From CAYSBE01 sp964429245 (lineage in GTDB: Bacteria; Bacteroidota; Bacteroidia; UKL13-3), in contig CAYSBE010000010.1 in assembly GCA_964429245.1 (NCBI GenBank), positions 1 through 37,294 on the forward strand: 37,294 nucleotides of DNA, in the 5' to 3' direction. Position 1 is the stretch's first letter. Each line of letters starts with the position of its first letter. A program made the position numbers and the translations under genes. Below the pieces are notes generated by a model, which saw only the letters and a list, made by a program, of their open reading frames with translations, had not been told where the DNA came from and ran no database searches. Of the stretch, positions 24,119-33,269 are shown one piece after another.

Positions 24119-25063
24119 ATGAAAAAAATAATTGTATCCATTTTCATGGTACTTCTAGGTTTGTCATCATTTGCGCAGTTCGATCCACGCACTCCTGATG
24201 ATAGTCCTGAAAATTTTAAAGACAAATCCTATAATTTCTTTTTATCTAAGCGCCTTAAGAAGGCGATCTACCAAAGAGATTCTTTGAATGACCTGGTTGT
24301 TGCATTTAATAAAGACACCACACAACGCGGAAAAGATTACCGCACCTTGGATTCAATGTATAGAGCGCTTACTGCAAAATACAATGAGTGTAATGAAACC
24401 AACAACGATTTAAAGCAACAGTTTGCCGAACTCAATGCACGCTACAATGACCTGATGAAAAAGAGTTTGAATGATGCAGAGAAATTTAACAACGCATTGC
24501 GAATAAAAGCCGAGGAACTGGAAGCTAGGGAAAAAAGGCTGGCAGAATTGCAGGCTATTATTAATGCGCAGGATTCATTGCTTAATGCTTTGAATGATGT
24601 GGTGAAGAAAGCATTGCTCTCATTTAAGTCAGATGAAATTTCAGTAGAGATGAAAAATGGAAAAGTATACATTTCAATGAGTGACAAGTTGCTCTTTAAA
24701 TCGGGTAGTGCAGCGGTTGAAGATGCAGGAAAAGAAGCCATTAAAAAGCTTGCCGAGGTATTAAATAAAAATCCTGATATTGATGTGCTTATTGAAGGTC
24801 ATACCGATAATATTCCAATTAAAACTGCAAAGTATGAAGATAATTGGGCTTTAAGTGCCGACAGGGCTTTAAGTATAGTGAGGTTGTTGAGTGACGTAAA
24901 TGGCGTGAAGCCAAAACGTTTGGTTGCTGCCGGTCGTGGAGAGTATTTTCCTAAAGCTGATAATGCTACTCCGGAAGGAAGGGCAAAAAACCGCAGAACA
25001 GAAATTATACTTACACCTAAATTGGATGAGTTGTATAAACTAATTGAGAAAAATAGAAGGTAA
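24119..25063 (+). CDS. OmpA family peptidoglycan-binding protein
   Basis: 314-aa envelope protein. Signal peptide MKKIIVSIFMVLLGLSSFAQ, a coiled-coil middle (about residues 75-150, e.g. NNALRIKAEELEAREKRLAE), and a C-terminal OmpA domain with LLFKSGSAAVEDAGKEAI, VLIEGHTDNIPI and GRGEYFPKADN...GRAKNRRTEIIL. The Asp and Arg that bind meso-DAP peptide are in the expected places. It probably tethers the outer membrane or a periplasmic complex to peptidoglycan. Flanked by terminators on both sides, so it is monocistronic. TAAGATTTG near 24085 is an imperfect -7 box. Confidence 0.9.
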   Translation: MKKIIVSIFMVLLGLSSFAQFDPRTPDDSPENFKDKSYNFFLSKRLKKAIYQRDSLNDLVVAFNKDTTQRGKDYRTLDSMYRALTAKYNECNETNNDLKQQFAELNARYNDLMKKSLNDAEKFNNALRIKAEELEAREKRLAELQAIINAQDSLLNALNDVVKKALLSFKSDEISVEMKNGKVYISMSDKLLFKSGSAAVEDAGKEAIKKLAEVLNKNPDIDVLIEGHTDNIPIKTAKYEDNWALSADRALSIVRLLSDVNGVKPKRLVAAGRGEYFPKADNATPEGRAKNRRTEIILTPKLDELYKLIEKNRR

Positions 25064-25084
25064 TTATCCGATTGTTTACTTAAA

Positions 25085-25125
25085 TAAAAAAGCCTGTTTC
25101 AATTTTGAAACAGGCTTTTTTATTT
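25085..25125. terminator. Bidirectional terminator between ompA-like and usp genes
   Basis: Perfect 16-bp stem AAAAAGCCTGTTTCAA (25087-25102) and its complement (25105-25120), flanked by A and T runs. Serves both convergent genes. Confidence 0.92.
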
Positions 25126-25139
25126 GAAACTTTTCGTCT

Positions 25140-26018
25140 TCAAATGACAAACTCATTTGCATAGCCAAGCGGTTTGGGTTTGATACACATCACTGCAATA
25201 TTCTGAGATTGGTTTACCATTTGCTGTGCTTCTGTACCGATTATATAATCACCAACACTGGCTGACTCTTGCTGTGTCATTACCAATATTAAATCAGCAT
25301 CCATTTTTTCAGCAAATGCAATGGTATCCAATGAAAAATCTTTATCTAATTGGTCAAGTACGTGTTCGGTGTGTTTAACCCCATTTTGTTCTAAAAGACG
25401 TGTAACCTGCTTTAGTGAAGCGCGCAATGAAATGTTTAAATCGTCATCATCAACCTTAAAGGTGATGATATGAATGGTTGATTGGTATGATTTGCCCAAA
25501 TGAATAGCCCAACTAACCTTCTGACGAGATTCAATTGTTAAATCCAACGGGAATACAATGTTTCTGTAAGCATTCGTTTGTTTGTCAGACTTAACAACGA
25601 TGACAGGAACATTTGCGTGCATGATAGTTTTAGAGGCGTTACTTCCAATTATTTGTTCAAGGCCTGATGCACCGTTAGATCCCATCACAATGCTATCACA
25701 ACCCAATTCAGTTGCTGTTTCCGAAACCGATGTATAAATTTTACCAATTTTAACCACCGTACTGCATTCAATATTGTCGTTTTTCAGTATTCCTTCAGCC
25801 AATGTATTTAACTTTTCGTGAGCCAGTTTGCGGGCTTCTTCTCTTTTATCATCTCCAATGCCAAACATCGAGGTGAAAAATCCTTCTTCAATTACGTGAA
25901 GTAAGGCAAGGTGGTTGTCGAAATGCTTGGCTAATTGCACAGCATGTCTCAAGGCATGCATGGCGATATCCGAAAAGTCAACGGGCACAAGCATGGTATT
26001 TTTTTTCTTTGCGTTCAT
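25140..26018 (-). CDS. Universal stress protein, tandem UspA domains
   Basis: 292 aa from ATG 26018 (MNAKKKNTMLVPVDFSD); the longer frame begins with GTG at 26039 and is less likely. Two UspA domains. The first has VPVDFSDIAMHALRHA and the ATP-binding-type loop MGSNGASGLEQIIGSNAS, one residue shorter than the textbook G-2X-G-9X-G(S/T). The second starts at NIVFPLDLTIESRQK and has a degenerate loop (VGDYIIGTEAQQM). Such tandem proteins are induced by starvation or stress; the ligand and role here are not known. Confidence 0.92.
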   Translation of the reverse strand: MNAKKKNTMLVPVDFSDIAMHALRHAVQLAKHFDNHLALLHVIEEGFFTSMFGIGDDKREEARKLAHEKLNTLAEGILKNDNIECSTVVKIGKIYTSVSETATELGCDSIVMGSNGASGLEQIIGSNASKTIMHANVPVIVVKSDKQTNAYRNIVFPLDLTIESRQKVSWAIHLGKSYQSTIHIITFKVDDDDLNISLRASLKQVTRLLEQNGVKHTEHVLDQLDKDFSLDTIAFAEKMDADLILVMTQQESASVGDYIIGTEAQQMVNQSQNIAVMCIKPKPLGYANEFVI

Positions 26019-26102
26019 AGTTAATGATTTTTGCGGCACAAATATTAGTTTTTAAATCCAATTTTGATTAATGATATTGGTCATCTCAATTATTTAACAA
26101 TT

Positions 26103-26975
26103 ATGTCCTCAATTATAAGTGAAACAGATTTGATTCTAAACCCGGACGGTTCGGTTTACCATTTGCATTTATTACCTGAAGATATTGACCAAACCATCAT
26201 ATTAGTTGGTGATCCTGAGCGTGTACCCATGGTTTCAGCTCATTTTGATAAGATTGACATCATAAAAAGTAAACGGGAGTTTATAACCCATACAGGCACT
26301 ATCGGAAATAAGCGTATGTCAGTAATTTCAACGGGTATAGGTGCCGATAATATAGATATTGTGCTCAATGAGCTTGATGCTTTGGTAAATATTGATTTGA
26401 TAAATCGGGTTGAGAAAAATAAGCTTACAAAACTTCAACTTATCAGAATTGGTACGTCAGGAGCCTTGCACGAAGATATTCCTGTTGATAGCATACTCAT
26501 TTCATCGCATGGTTTTGGGCTAGACGGCTTAATGAATTTTTACGACTACGAACCGGATGCTAGCATGGAAGAATTGCTGGATGAAATTGACGAACAGCTA
26601 GGCATATATGGTATGCATCCATATTTATTTAAAGCACCGGGCGGGTTGTTTAACAAGTTTGCACCTCATTTCAAAAGTGGTATTACGGCAAGTTGTAATG
26701 GTTTTTATGGACCACAGGGAAGGAGTGTTAGGGCTACACCCATGTATGATGATTTGTTGCAACGCGTGACTGAATTATCCTTAGCAGATGATTTACGCAT
26801 CACCAATTTTGAAATGGAAACCTCAGGTATTTATGGATTAGCCAATATACTTGGCCACGAAGCCATTTCAGTAAACGCCATTATTGCGAATCGCTTAAAA
26901 AATACTTTTAGTATACAAGCAACCGAAACGGTTGAATCTGCTATCAAGCAAACTATTGAAGTAATCATATCTTAA
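26103..26975 (+). CDS. Nucleoside phosphorylase (uridine phosphorylase-like)
   Basis: Cleaves nucleosides with phosphate to free base and ribose-1-phosphate; the best reading is a uridine phosphorylase of the PNP/UDP family. 290 aa from ATG 26103 (MSSIISETDLIL); the frame extends upstream to a TTG at 26064, which I do not use. Motifs: ILVGDPERVPMVS (phosphate site), ISTGIGADNIDIVLNEL, IRIGTSGAL, and NFEMETSGIYGLANILGHEA (nucleoside site with Glu-Met-Glu). With udk in the same window it fits pyrimidine salvage, but the two are not in one operon. Confidence 0.9.
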   Translation: MSSIISETDLILNPDGSVYHLHLLPEDIDQTIILVGDPERVPMVSAHFDKIDIIKSKREFITHTGTIGNKRMSVISTGIGADNIDIVLNELDALVNIDLINRVEKNKLTKLQLIRIGTSGALHEDIPVDSILISSHGFGLDGLMNFYDYEPDASMEELLDEIDEQLGIYGMHPYLFKAPGGLFNKFAPHFKSGITASCNGFYGPQGRSVRATPMYDDLLQRVTELSLADDLRITNFEMETSGIYGLANILGHEAISVNAIIANRLKNTFSIQATETVESAIKQTIEVIIS

Positions 26976-28244
26976 TTACGCTTCACGCAATTCAAAGAGG
27001 GTAATCTCGGGTAAAATTCCAACCCGACCCGGATATCCAAGAAAGCCAAAACCTCGGTTTACATATAATTGTTGTTTCCCTTCTACATACAAACCTGCCC
27101 AATGCGGGTATATGTATTTCGAAGGACTCCATTTGATAAAATCGTTTTCTACACCGAATTGAAACCCATGTGTGTGGCCACTGAATGTAGCTGCTATATC
27201 CGGATACTGTTTGCAAACGATGCTGTCAAAATGCGATGGATCATGCGATAACAATAGTTTTACATCAGCTTGAGGCATTCCCTGCATGGCTTTTTCCAAA
27301 TCGCCATATTTTTGAAAACGCCCCCTGTCGCCCCAGTTTTCAACTCCAATAAGCGCCATTTTGTTGCCTCCGCGTTCAAGCATGACATGTTCATTCCTCA
27401 ATAAATTCCAACCCATATCCTTATGCACACCAACAAGGTCGGTTAGGTTTTTAGCTTTTTGTGCTTCATTATCCCACACTATATAATCACCATAATCATG
27501 GTTTCCAAAAATACTGTAAACACCCATGGGTGCCTTAATTTCGCTAAAATGTTCCATAAGTGGAAATGCCTCATTGGTTTGGTTATTTACCAAATCACCG
27601 GTAAAAAAAGCGATATCGGGTTTTTCATTCATCGCCAATTGTATTCCCTTGTGTACCGCATCTCGGTCAAGCAAACTTCCGGTATGGATATCTGAAAGTT
27701 GAATGATTTTTAGTCCGCGAAAAGCTAAGGGAAGATTTTTGATATACAATGGCACCCTCACCACACGATAGTCGTACGCACCTTTGAAAATGCCTTTGGT
27801 TAGCAACACAAGGGGAATACCGGCAGTAATAGCGCCAACCTGCGATAAAAATGTAGCTCGATTAATGGTGTCAACACTTTTGGGTTCCGCAATCAGTGTT
27901 TTTTTATTTGGTATTGCTTTTCGAAGCAGCCACCTAATTCCTCGAATGATATCATCAATAAAGAGGAAAATACACAACAAAAATTTTGACAAGTAAACAA
28001 TGAAAATAAGTGACGAAACCAATGTGCGTATTTGCATATTGGTTTGCATGTATTGACTAAAATTGGCCAAAATTGCAAGCACACTAAAAGATGCTGCAAG
28101 GATAAAATATATGAGACGCACTTTATTTACATGCTGCTGCCACCTGAAGCGAATCAATGTTTTGATACCTTGCCATGAATAAAGGTCAATTAACCAAATA
28201 AATGCGATGAGTGTAAGGGTAATTTTTATTTTAAATTCTGTCAT
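26976..28244 (-). CDS. Membrane-anchored metallophosphoesterase (YaeI/LpxH-like fold)
   Basis: 422-aa calcineurin-type phosphoesterase. Three or four hydrophobic segments in the first 150 residues (IKITLTLIAFIWLIDLYSW, LIYFILAASFSVLAILANF, SSLIFIVYLSKFLLCIFLF), then the catalytic domain with metal motifs QLSDIHTG, FFTGDLVNN, FGNHDYGD, LLSHDPSHFD and SGHTHGFQFG. Substrate not determinable; YaeI-like enzymes act on lipid A precursors or phospholipid derivatives. Its stop codon is adjacent to that of the convergent phosphorylase gene. Confidence 0.92.
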   Translation of the reverse strand: MTEFKIKITLTLIAFIWLIDLYSWQGIKTLIRFRWQQHVNKVRLIYFILAASFSVLAILANFSQYMQTNMQIRTLVSSLIFIVYLSKFLLCIFLFIDDIIRGIRWLLRKAIPNKKTLIAEPKSVDTINRATFLSQVGAITAGIPLVLLTKGIFKGAYDYRVVRVPLYIKNLPLAFRGLKIIQLSDIHTGSLLDRDAVHKGIQLAMNEKPDIAFFTGDLVNNQTNEAFPLMEHFSEIKAPMGVYSIFGNHDYGDYIVWDNEAQKAKNLTDLVGVHKDMGWNLLRNEHVMLERGGNKMALIGVENWGDRGRFQKYGDLEKAMQGMPQADVKLLLSHDPSHFDSIVCKQYPDIAATFSGHTHGFQFGVENDFIKWSPSKYIYPHWAGLYVEGKQQLYVNRGFGFLGYPGRVGILPEITLFELREA

Positions 28245-28286
28245 TGTGAAAATATTTTCTCAATTTGCCAATTGAAGTAATAGCAC

Positions 28287-29111
28287 ATGATTACGTTTCC
28301 AAATATCAAGATTAATCTTGGATTACATATCATCAATAAGCGTGATGACGGATTTCATACAATAGAATCTGTTTTTTATCCCATTCCATTTTGTGATACC
28401 CTTGAAGTGATTACCAATCAACAACCGAATGGGAAAAAAGTTGTGTTACATTCAGAAGGATTGCCTATTGGCGGTGAACTAAACGACAACTTGATTGTGA
28501 AAGCCTATCATTTGCTAGATAGCGATTATGATTTGCCTCCCGTGCAAATTTGTTTGCTAAAAAATATCCCTATGGGTGCCGGATTGGGCGGAGGCTCAAG
28601 CGATGCCGCAAATATGATTAAACTGCTGAATAGTAAATATTCATTGCAACTTTCCATGCAACAAATGAAAGATTACGCAGCAGTATTGGGCAGTGATTGT
28701 ACATTTTTTATTGATAATAAACCTTCATATCTTTTTGGTAAAGGACATGAACTAAGTCCATTTACCATTGATTTAACAGGATACTATATTGTGCTTATTA
28801 CACCGAAAATTCATTCGAATACAGCCATGGCATACAAAGGAGCGGTTCCAAGAGGTGATGCGGCAATTAACTTAAAGGAAATATTGGCACAGCCTGTAAA
28901 TACATGGAAAGCCACATTGGTGAATGATTTTGAACATACTGTATTTCGCCAATACCCACAGCTCTATGAGTTGAAACAATCATTATACGATTTGGGGGCA
29001 GTTTATGCATCCATGAGTGGAAGCGGTTCGGCATTATTTGGCATTTTTGAAGATAAGCCACTATTGCCAGACTATATTACTGCAATTAAGTTGTTTGAGG
29101 GGAAACTATAA
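28287..29111 (+). CDS. ispE: 4-diphosphocytidyl-2-C-methyl-D-erythritol kinase
   Basis: GHMP kinase of the non-mevalonate (MEP) isoprenoid pathway; phosphorylates the 2-hydroxyl of CDP-methylerythritol. 274 aa, normal length. N-terminal NIKINLGLHIINKRDDGFH with the catalytic Lys, ATP motif PMGAGLGGGSSDAANM (96-110) and C-terminal ASMSGSGSALFGIF. Divergent from the phosphoesterase gene with a 42-bp spacer. Confidence 0.96.
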   Translation: MITFPNIKINLGLHIINKRDDGFHTIESVFYPIPFCDTLEVITNQQPNGKKVVLHSEGLPIGGELNDNLIVKAYHLLDSDYDLPPVQICLLKNIPMGAGLGGGSSDAANMIKLLNSKYSLQLSMQQMKDYAAVLGSDCTFFIDNKPSYLFGKGHELSPFTIDLTGYYIVLITPKIHSNTAMAYKGAVPRGDAAINLKEILAQPVNTWKATLVNDFEHTVFRQYPQLYELKQSLYDLGAVYASMSGSGSALFGIFEDKPLLPDYITAIKLFEGKL

Positions 29112-29116
29112 CGCAA

Positions 29117-29147
29117 AAAAAAGGCTGCACGTATGCAGCCCTTTTGG
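29117..29147. terminator. Bidirectional terminator between ispE and type IX cargo gene
   Basis: Stem GGCTGCA (29125-29131) / TGCAGCC (29136-29142). The minus strand is followed by eight T (complement of 29117-29124), the plus strand only by CTTTT, so it works best for the minus-strand gene. Confidence 0.85.
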
Positions 29148-29171
29148 AAATATGCAATAGTAATTTACATG

Positions 29172-30197
29172 TTAGTGATGTACCAATACTTTACGGCTAG
29201 CTTTTGCATTTTCAGTATATAGATTTAAAGTATACAAACCATTTTTCAAAGTAGATATATTTATTTCTGTTGCATTTCCTGATGTCGTTCCTCTTAGCAC
29301 CGTACGTCCAGTTATATCTACAATATTATATGTAAATGCACTTACGCCTTCAATTGAAACTGATATGTTTTCATTTGCGGGATTAGGATAAAGTTTCACA
29401 CTGTTATCATCCAATAATTCTTTCACCGAATTTGGGTAAATAGCATTCACCTGATATTCAAAAAATGACATAATACCATTTTTATCAGCATCTGCATAGG
29501 CTAATTGATATTTCTTGTCTTTTCCAAACCAGGTGTAAGCGTATGTTGTATCTACTTCACTACCTAGTTCACTCCAATTTCCAAAAACCTGTACTTCGAT
29601 TAACACATCTGTATAACCGACATTTTTCATTCTCAATGCATCAAATGTGCCGGAAGGTATCGTAAGACTTCCCCATGCATCAAATTCCATTTCATTTCGA
29701 ATATAGGCAGTAATACGAACGGAGTCAACAGGAAATGGAATATCCAATTCATCAGGAGTTCCAGTAATTGAAAAGTTTACGGTATCGCTACCGGCCATGC
29801 CATAATTAATTGGGAAGGGCATTCTACTTGTTACAATTTCATCTGATGTAACAGGATTTAGAACGATAGCTTGCAATCCGCTGTCAGTTAGTAACCAGTA
29901 TTCATTATCTTCTTCGTTTCCCCAAACTATTGCTAAATTAGCCGAGGTTGGTGCATCGGGAACAAAACTAGGATCAGTAAATATTGCACTGTCATACAAA
30001 AGTGGAGTGAGGCTGTTGAAGTCCCACACTTTATTTGCTCCGGAAGCACCTACATTTACTTGGGTTGCAAAAGTATCAATGGTAGCATAATACACTTTAT
30101 CGCCAACTTGACCTAGGTCTGAGCGAACAATCTGAATTTGAGCAAATGCCTGAATAACACCTGTAAACATGGCAATGGTTAGGTATATTTTTTTCAT
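29172..30197 (-). CDS. Secreted protein with type IX sorting domain
   Basis: 341 aa. Signal peptide MKKIYLTIAMFTGVIQAFAQ, a body of about 230 residues of unrecognised fold rich in beta-type sequence (TPLLYDSAIFTDPSF, AYTWFGKDKKYQLAYADADK), and a C-terminal type A T9SS domain (VKLYPNPANENISVSIEG ... GLYTLNLYTENAKASRKVLV). No enzymatic motif seen. The window has no T9SS machinery gene, so the secretion apparatus lies elsewhere. Confidence 0.88.
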   Translation of the reverse strand: MKKIYLTIAMFTGVIQAFAQIQIVRSDLGQVGDKVYYATIDTFATQVNVGASGANKVWDFNSLTPLLYDSAIFTDPSFVPDAPTSANLAIVWGNEEDNEYWLLTDSGLQAIVLNPVTSDEIVTSRMPFPINYGMAGSDTVNFSITGTPDELDIPFPVDSVRITAYIRNEMEFDAWGSLTIPSGTFDALRMKNVGYTDVLIEVQVFGNWSELGSEVDTTYAYTWFGKDKKYQLAYADADKNGIMSFFEYQVNAIYPNSVKELLDDNSVKLYPNPANENISVSIEGVSAFTYNIVDITGRTVLRGTTSGNATEINISTLKNGLYTLNLYTENAKASRKVLVHH

Positions 30198-30217
30198 ATA
30201 TATAAAAGGTTAAGATG

Positions 30218-30225
30218 CAAATATA
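30218..30225 (-). promoter_or_regulatory. -7 box of the type IX cargo gene
   Basis: Minus-strand TATATTTG, perfect TAnnTTTG, about 20 bp before the ATG at 30197. The start falls between this gene and dedA, so the cargo gene has its own promoter. No -33 box at the standard distance. Confidence 0.6.
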
Positions 30226-30240
30226 GAATATATTACCTTA

Positions 30241-30885
30241 TTATTTCCGAGTACTCAAATAATGCTTTATCATTTCTACAAATACAGGTATGAGTGATAA
30301 GAAAATGATACCAAATACAACCAACTCAAAATTCTTTTTCACCACTTCAAAACCACCAAAGAAATAGCCTGCGGTAGTAATTGAAATAACCCAAAGCAGC
30401 GCTCCTGCTATGCAATTGGTAATATACTTTTGATATGTCATACGGCCAACACCTGCCACAAACGGAGCAAACGTGCGTACAATAGGAATAAAACGTGCAA
30501 TAATAATAGTGCGGGCGCCATGTTTTTCGTAATAGGCATGTGTTTTATCTAGGTAATCTTTGCGAATGGTAAAAATACCAAAAAGTTTTGCGCCTTCTCC
30601 TTTATTGGCCAAATACCTTCCAATAAAATAATTGGCATTATCGCCACAAAGTGCCGCCACAATAAGCAATGGAATGATGATAAAAACATTTAAGTTGTTG
30701 GCTTCGTTAGCAGCAAGTGCACCTGCTGCAAACAATAAAGAATCACCTGGCAAGAAAGGAGTTACCACAAATCCGGTTTCCATAAATACAATAAGAAACA
30801 AAAGCAAGTATACCAAAGCCCCGTAATTGCTGATGAATGTTTCTAAATGTTTGTCAATGTGTAAAATAAAATCAATTAATTCCAT
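30241..30885 (-). CDS. DedA family (SNARE-associated/VTT domain) membrane protein
   Basis: 214-aa polytopic inner-membrane protein. Family motifs are ETGFVVTPFLPGDSLLFAAGALA and RFIPIVRTFAPFVAGVGRM; membrane segments at about 20-45, 60-80, 135-165 and 175-205. DedA proteins are proposed lipid carriers (undecaprenyl phosphate or phospholipid) that support envelope integrity; which lipid here is not known. Confidence 0.92.
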   Translation of the reverse strand: MELIDFILHIDKHLETFISNYGALVYLLLFLIVFMETGFVVTPFLPGDSLLFAAGALAANEANNLNVFIIIPLLIVAALCGDNANYFIGRYLANKGEGAKLFGIFTIRKDYLDKTHAYYEKHGARTIIIARFIPIVRTFAPFVAGVGRMTYQKYITNCIAGALLWVISITTAGYFFGGFEVVKKNFELVVFGIIFLSLIPVFVEMIKHYLSTRK

Positions 30886-30920
30886 ACGTTTAAATTGTGC
30901 GCAAGTTTACACAATAATCA

Positions 30921-30928
30921 TAACTTTG
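30921..30928 (+). promoter_or_regulatory. -7 box directly before the small lipoprotein gene
   Basis: TAACTTTG, perfect TAnnTTTG. With the usual distance the transcript starts at about 30934-30936, which is the ATG at 30935, so the mRNA may be leaderless. A TTG (30895-30897) lies at a longer-than-usual distance upstream. Confidence 0.6.
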
Positions 30929-30934
30929 CGCAGC

Positions 30935-31060
30935 ATGCAAAAGATAATAAAGTACGCATTAGCAATCAGTTTGATTTCCATCATTGTATTGGGCAGTGGT
31001 TGTAAAAGCTATAAACAGTATCGTGCGAAGAAAAAGTGTGGTTGCCCAACAGGTTTTTAA
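30935..31060 (+). CDS. Small putative lipoprotein, 41 aa
   Basis: MQKIIKYALAISLISIIVLG then SGC: a signal with a lipobox-like end (Cys 23), followed by a short Lys-rich tail KSYKQYRAKKKCGCPTGF. The tail's CGCPTGF resembles short uncharacterised Bacteroidota lipoproteins. The open frame extends to 30827 but overlaps dedA and lacks a signal, so I take the internal ATG. It is convergent with fcl (stop-to-stop distance 6 bp). Function unknown. Confidence 0.7.
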   Translation: MQKIIKYALAISLISIIVLGSGCKSYKQYRAKKKCGCPTGF

Positions 31061-31066
31061 TATTCC

Positions 31067-32014
31067 TTAAATAATCAATTTTTGATTAGCTTCTTTTTTA
31101 AGAAAATCTGCATACGCTATTTTCAATCCATCGGCTAAACTAACTTGCTGCTTCCACCCTAAACTTTTGAGTTTACTTACATCCATAAGTTTTCTTGGAG
31201 TGCCATCAGGTTTGCTGGTATCAAACACCAATGTTCCTTCGAAGCCAACCGTTTTTTGAATAAGTAATGCCAAATCTTTTATGGTAATGTCTTCACCGCA
31301 TCCAATGTTTAAAAATCCTTTTTCATTATAGTGTTGCATTAACATAAATGCCGCGTTTGCCAAGTCATCAACAAATAAAAATTCACGTAGCGGTGAGCCG
31401 GTTCCCCAGATGATTACTTCTTTTTTGCCTGCTATTTTTGCCTCATGAAATTTACGAATCAATGCAGGTACCACATGACTGTTTTCGGGGTGGTAATTGT
31501 CATTATAGCCATACAAATTGGTGGGCATTATACTGATAAAATTACATCCATATTGAACGCGATAAGCTTCGCACATTTTGATGCCGCTAATTTTAGCAAT
31601 TGCATAAGGCTCATTGGTGGGTTCCAACAATCCTGTAAGCAAATATTCTTCTTTTAACGGTTGTGGTGCAAGTTTTGGATAGATACAACTTGAGCCAAAA
31701 AACATCAGTTTTTTCACCCCATGCACATAGCTCTGATGAATGACATTATTCTGCATCATCAGGTTTTCATAAATGAATTGCGCACGATAGGTATTATTGG
31801 CTACAATACCGCCCACTTTAGCAGCTGCCAAAAAAACATAATCGGGTTTTTCGGTTGCAAAAAAATCTGCAACAGCTTGTTGGTTTGTCAAATCAAGTTC
31901 CGATGAACTTTTGCCGACAAGGTTTGTAAAGCCCTCGTTCTGCAATTTGCGGTACACTGAAGAGCCAACCATGCCACGATATCCTGCAACAAATATTTTA
32001 TCCTGCGTATTCAC
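31067..32014 (-). CDS. fcl: GDP-L-fucose synthase
   Basis: NADPH-dependent epimerase/reductase that turns GDP-4-keto-6-deoxy-mannose into GDP-L-fucose. 315 aa, normal length. Rossmann motif VAGYRGMVGSS (9-19), active-site SSC (108-110), catalytic YAIAK (Y137, K141), and NLYGYNDNYHPENSHVVPALI. It follows gmd with a 7-bp spacer, so the two are one operon. Confidence 0.96.
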   Translation of the reverse strand: MNTQDKIFVAGYRGMVGSSVYRKLQNEGFTNLVGKSSSELDLTNQQAVADFFATEKPDYVFLAAAKVGGIVANNTYRAQFIYENLMMQNNVIHQSYVHGVKKLMFFGSSCIYPKLAPQPLKEEYLLTGLLEPTNEPYAIAKISGIKMCEAYRVQYGCNFISIMPTNLYGYNDNYHPENSHVVPALIRKFHEAKIAGKKEVIIWGTGSPLREFLFVDDLANAAFMLMQHYNEKGFLNIGCGEDITIKDLALLIQKTVGFEGTLVFDTSKPDGTPRKLMDVSKLKSLGWKQQVSLADGLKIAYADFLKKEANQKLII

Positions 32015-32021
32015 TTTTTTA

Positions 32022-33158
32022 TTATTCGTGTTGATTTAAAATTTTGTAACCGCTTTGTTTCAAAAAATGTTGACGTTGCATCAATTTCAAATCACTCAAC
32101 ATCATGTCGTGTACCAATGCAGGCAAATCAAATTTAGGTCTCCAGCCAAGTTTTTCTTGTGCTTTGGTTGGGTCTCCAATCAGCAAGTCAACTTCGGTAG
32201 GTCGATAATAACGAGGATCAACAGCAACAACGGTATCGCCAATCTTTAAAGGGGTAGCGGAAATTTCAAGTGAAGCGAGTTTGGCGGCATCAATAGCAGC
32301 TACTTTCCCGGTTTCGTTTTCACCTTCGCCTTCAAATGCAAGTGTAATGCCTACTTCGGCAAATGCCATACTTACAAAGTCACGTACTGAAGTTGTTTTA
32401 CCCGTTGCAATCACATAATCTTCGGCTTTGTCTTGCTGTAAAATCAGCCACATGGCTTCTACATAATCTTTGGCATGGCCCCAATCACGCTGGGCATTCA
32501 TGTTTCCAAGAAATAATTTGTCCTGCATACCCAGCACAATTTTGCTGGCAGCACGGGTTATTTTGCGGGTTACAAATGTTTCACCACGTATCGGGCTTTC
32601 GTGGTTAAATAAAATACCATTGCAAGCATACATGTCATATGCTTCACGGTAATTCACCGTAATCCAGTAAGCATACAATTTAGCAACGGCATAAGGCGAA
32701 CGAGGATAGAAAGGTGTAGTTTCACTTTGCGGAACAGCCTGCACCAAGCCATACAACTCGCTGGTTGATGCCTGATATACACGGGTTTTTTTCTCCAGTT
32801 TGCAAATACGCAAAGCTTCAAGAATTCGAAGTGTACCTATGCCATCTGCATTTGCAGTGTACTCGGGTGTTTCAAAACTCACATGCACATGGCTCATGGC
32901 AGCCAGGTTATATATTTCATCAGGTTGTGTTTCCTGTATAATGCGAATAAGGTTGGTGCTGTCTGTGAGGTCACCGTAGTGCAGTTTCAGGCGCACATTT
33001 TTTTCGTGTGGGTCCTGATAGAGGTGGTCAATACGGTCGGTATTGAACAAGCTGCTTCTGCGTTTAATGCCATGCACATAATACCCTTTGCCAAGTAAAA
33101 ATTCAGCAAGGTAGGCACCATCTTGTCCTGTAATTCCGGTGATAAGAGCTACTTTCAT
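32022..33158 (-). CDS. gmd: GDP-mannose 4,6-dehydratase
   Basis: First enzyme of GDP-fucose and GDP-rhamnose synthesis, an NADP-dependent short-chain dehydrogenase/reductase. 378 aa, normal length. Cofactor motif GITGQDG (8-14), STSELYG with catalytic Thr/Glu (131-137) and YPRSPYAVAK (Y156, K160). First gene of the gmd-fcl operon; TATTCTTG (33190-33183, minus strand) is a one-mismatch -7 box. Confidence 0.96.
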   Translation of the reverse strand: MKVALITGITGQDGAYLAEFLLGKGYYVHGIKRRSSLFNTDRIDHLYQDPHEKNVRLKLHYGDLTDSTNLIRIIQETQPDEIYNLAAMSHVHVSFETPEYTANADGIGTLRILEALRICKLEKKTRVYQASTSELYGLVQAVPQSETTPFYPRSPYAVAKLYAYWITVNYREAYDMYACNGILFNHESPIRGETFVTRKITRAASKIVLGMQDKLFLGNMNAQRDWGHAKDYVEAMWLILQQDKAEDYVIATGKTTSVRDFVSMAFAEVGITLAFEGEGENETGKVAAIDAAKLASLEISATPLKIGDTVVAVDPRYYRPTEVDLLIGDPTKAQEKLGWRPKFDLPALVHDMMLSDLKLMQRQHFLKQSGYKILNQHE

Positions 33159-33229
33159 TTAAAATATGGTTAGAAATGAGATGCAAGAATACATAATTTG
33201 GTGGGACAATGAAAGCCATTATCTTGCTG

Positions 33230-33259
33230 TTGGCAGATAAACGTATTCCCGTATATTTG
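33230..33259 (+). promoter_or_regulatory. Promoter of the glycosyltransferase gene
   Basis: TTG (33230-33232) and TATATTTG (33252-33259), spacer 19 bp. The predicted start is only about 4-6 bp before the ATG at 33270, so the leader is very short or absent. Confidence 0.6.
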
Positions 33260-33269
33260 CCCGTTACTG

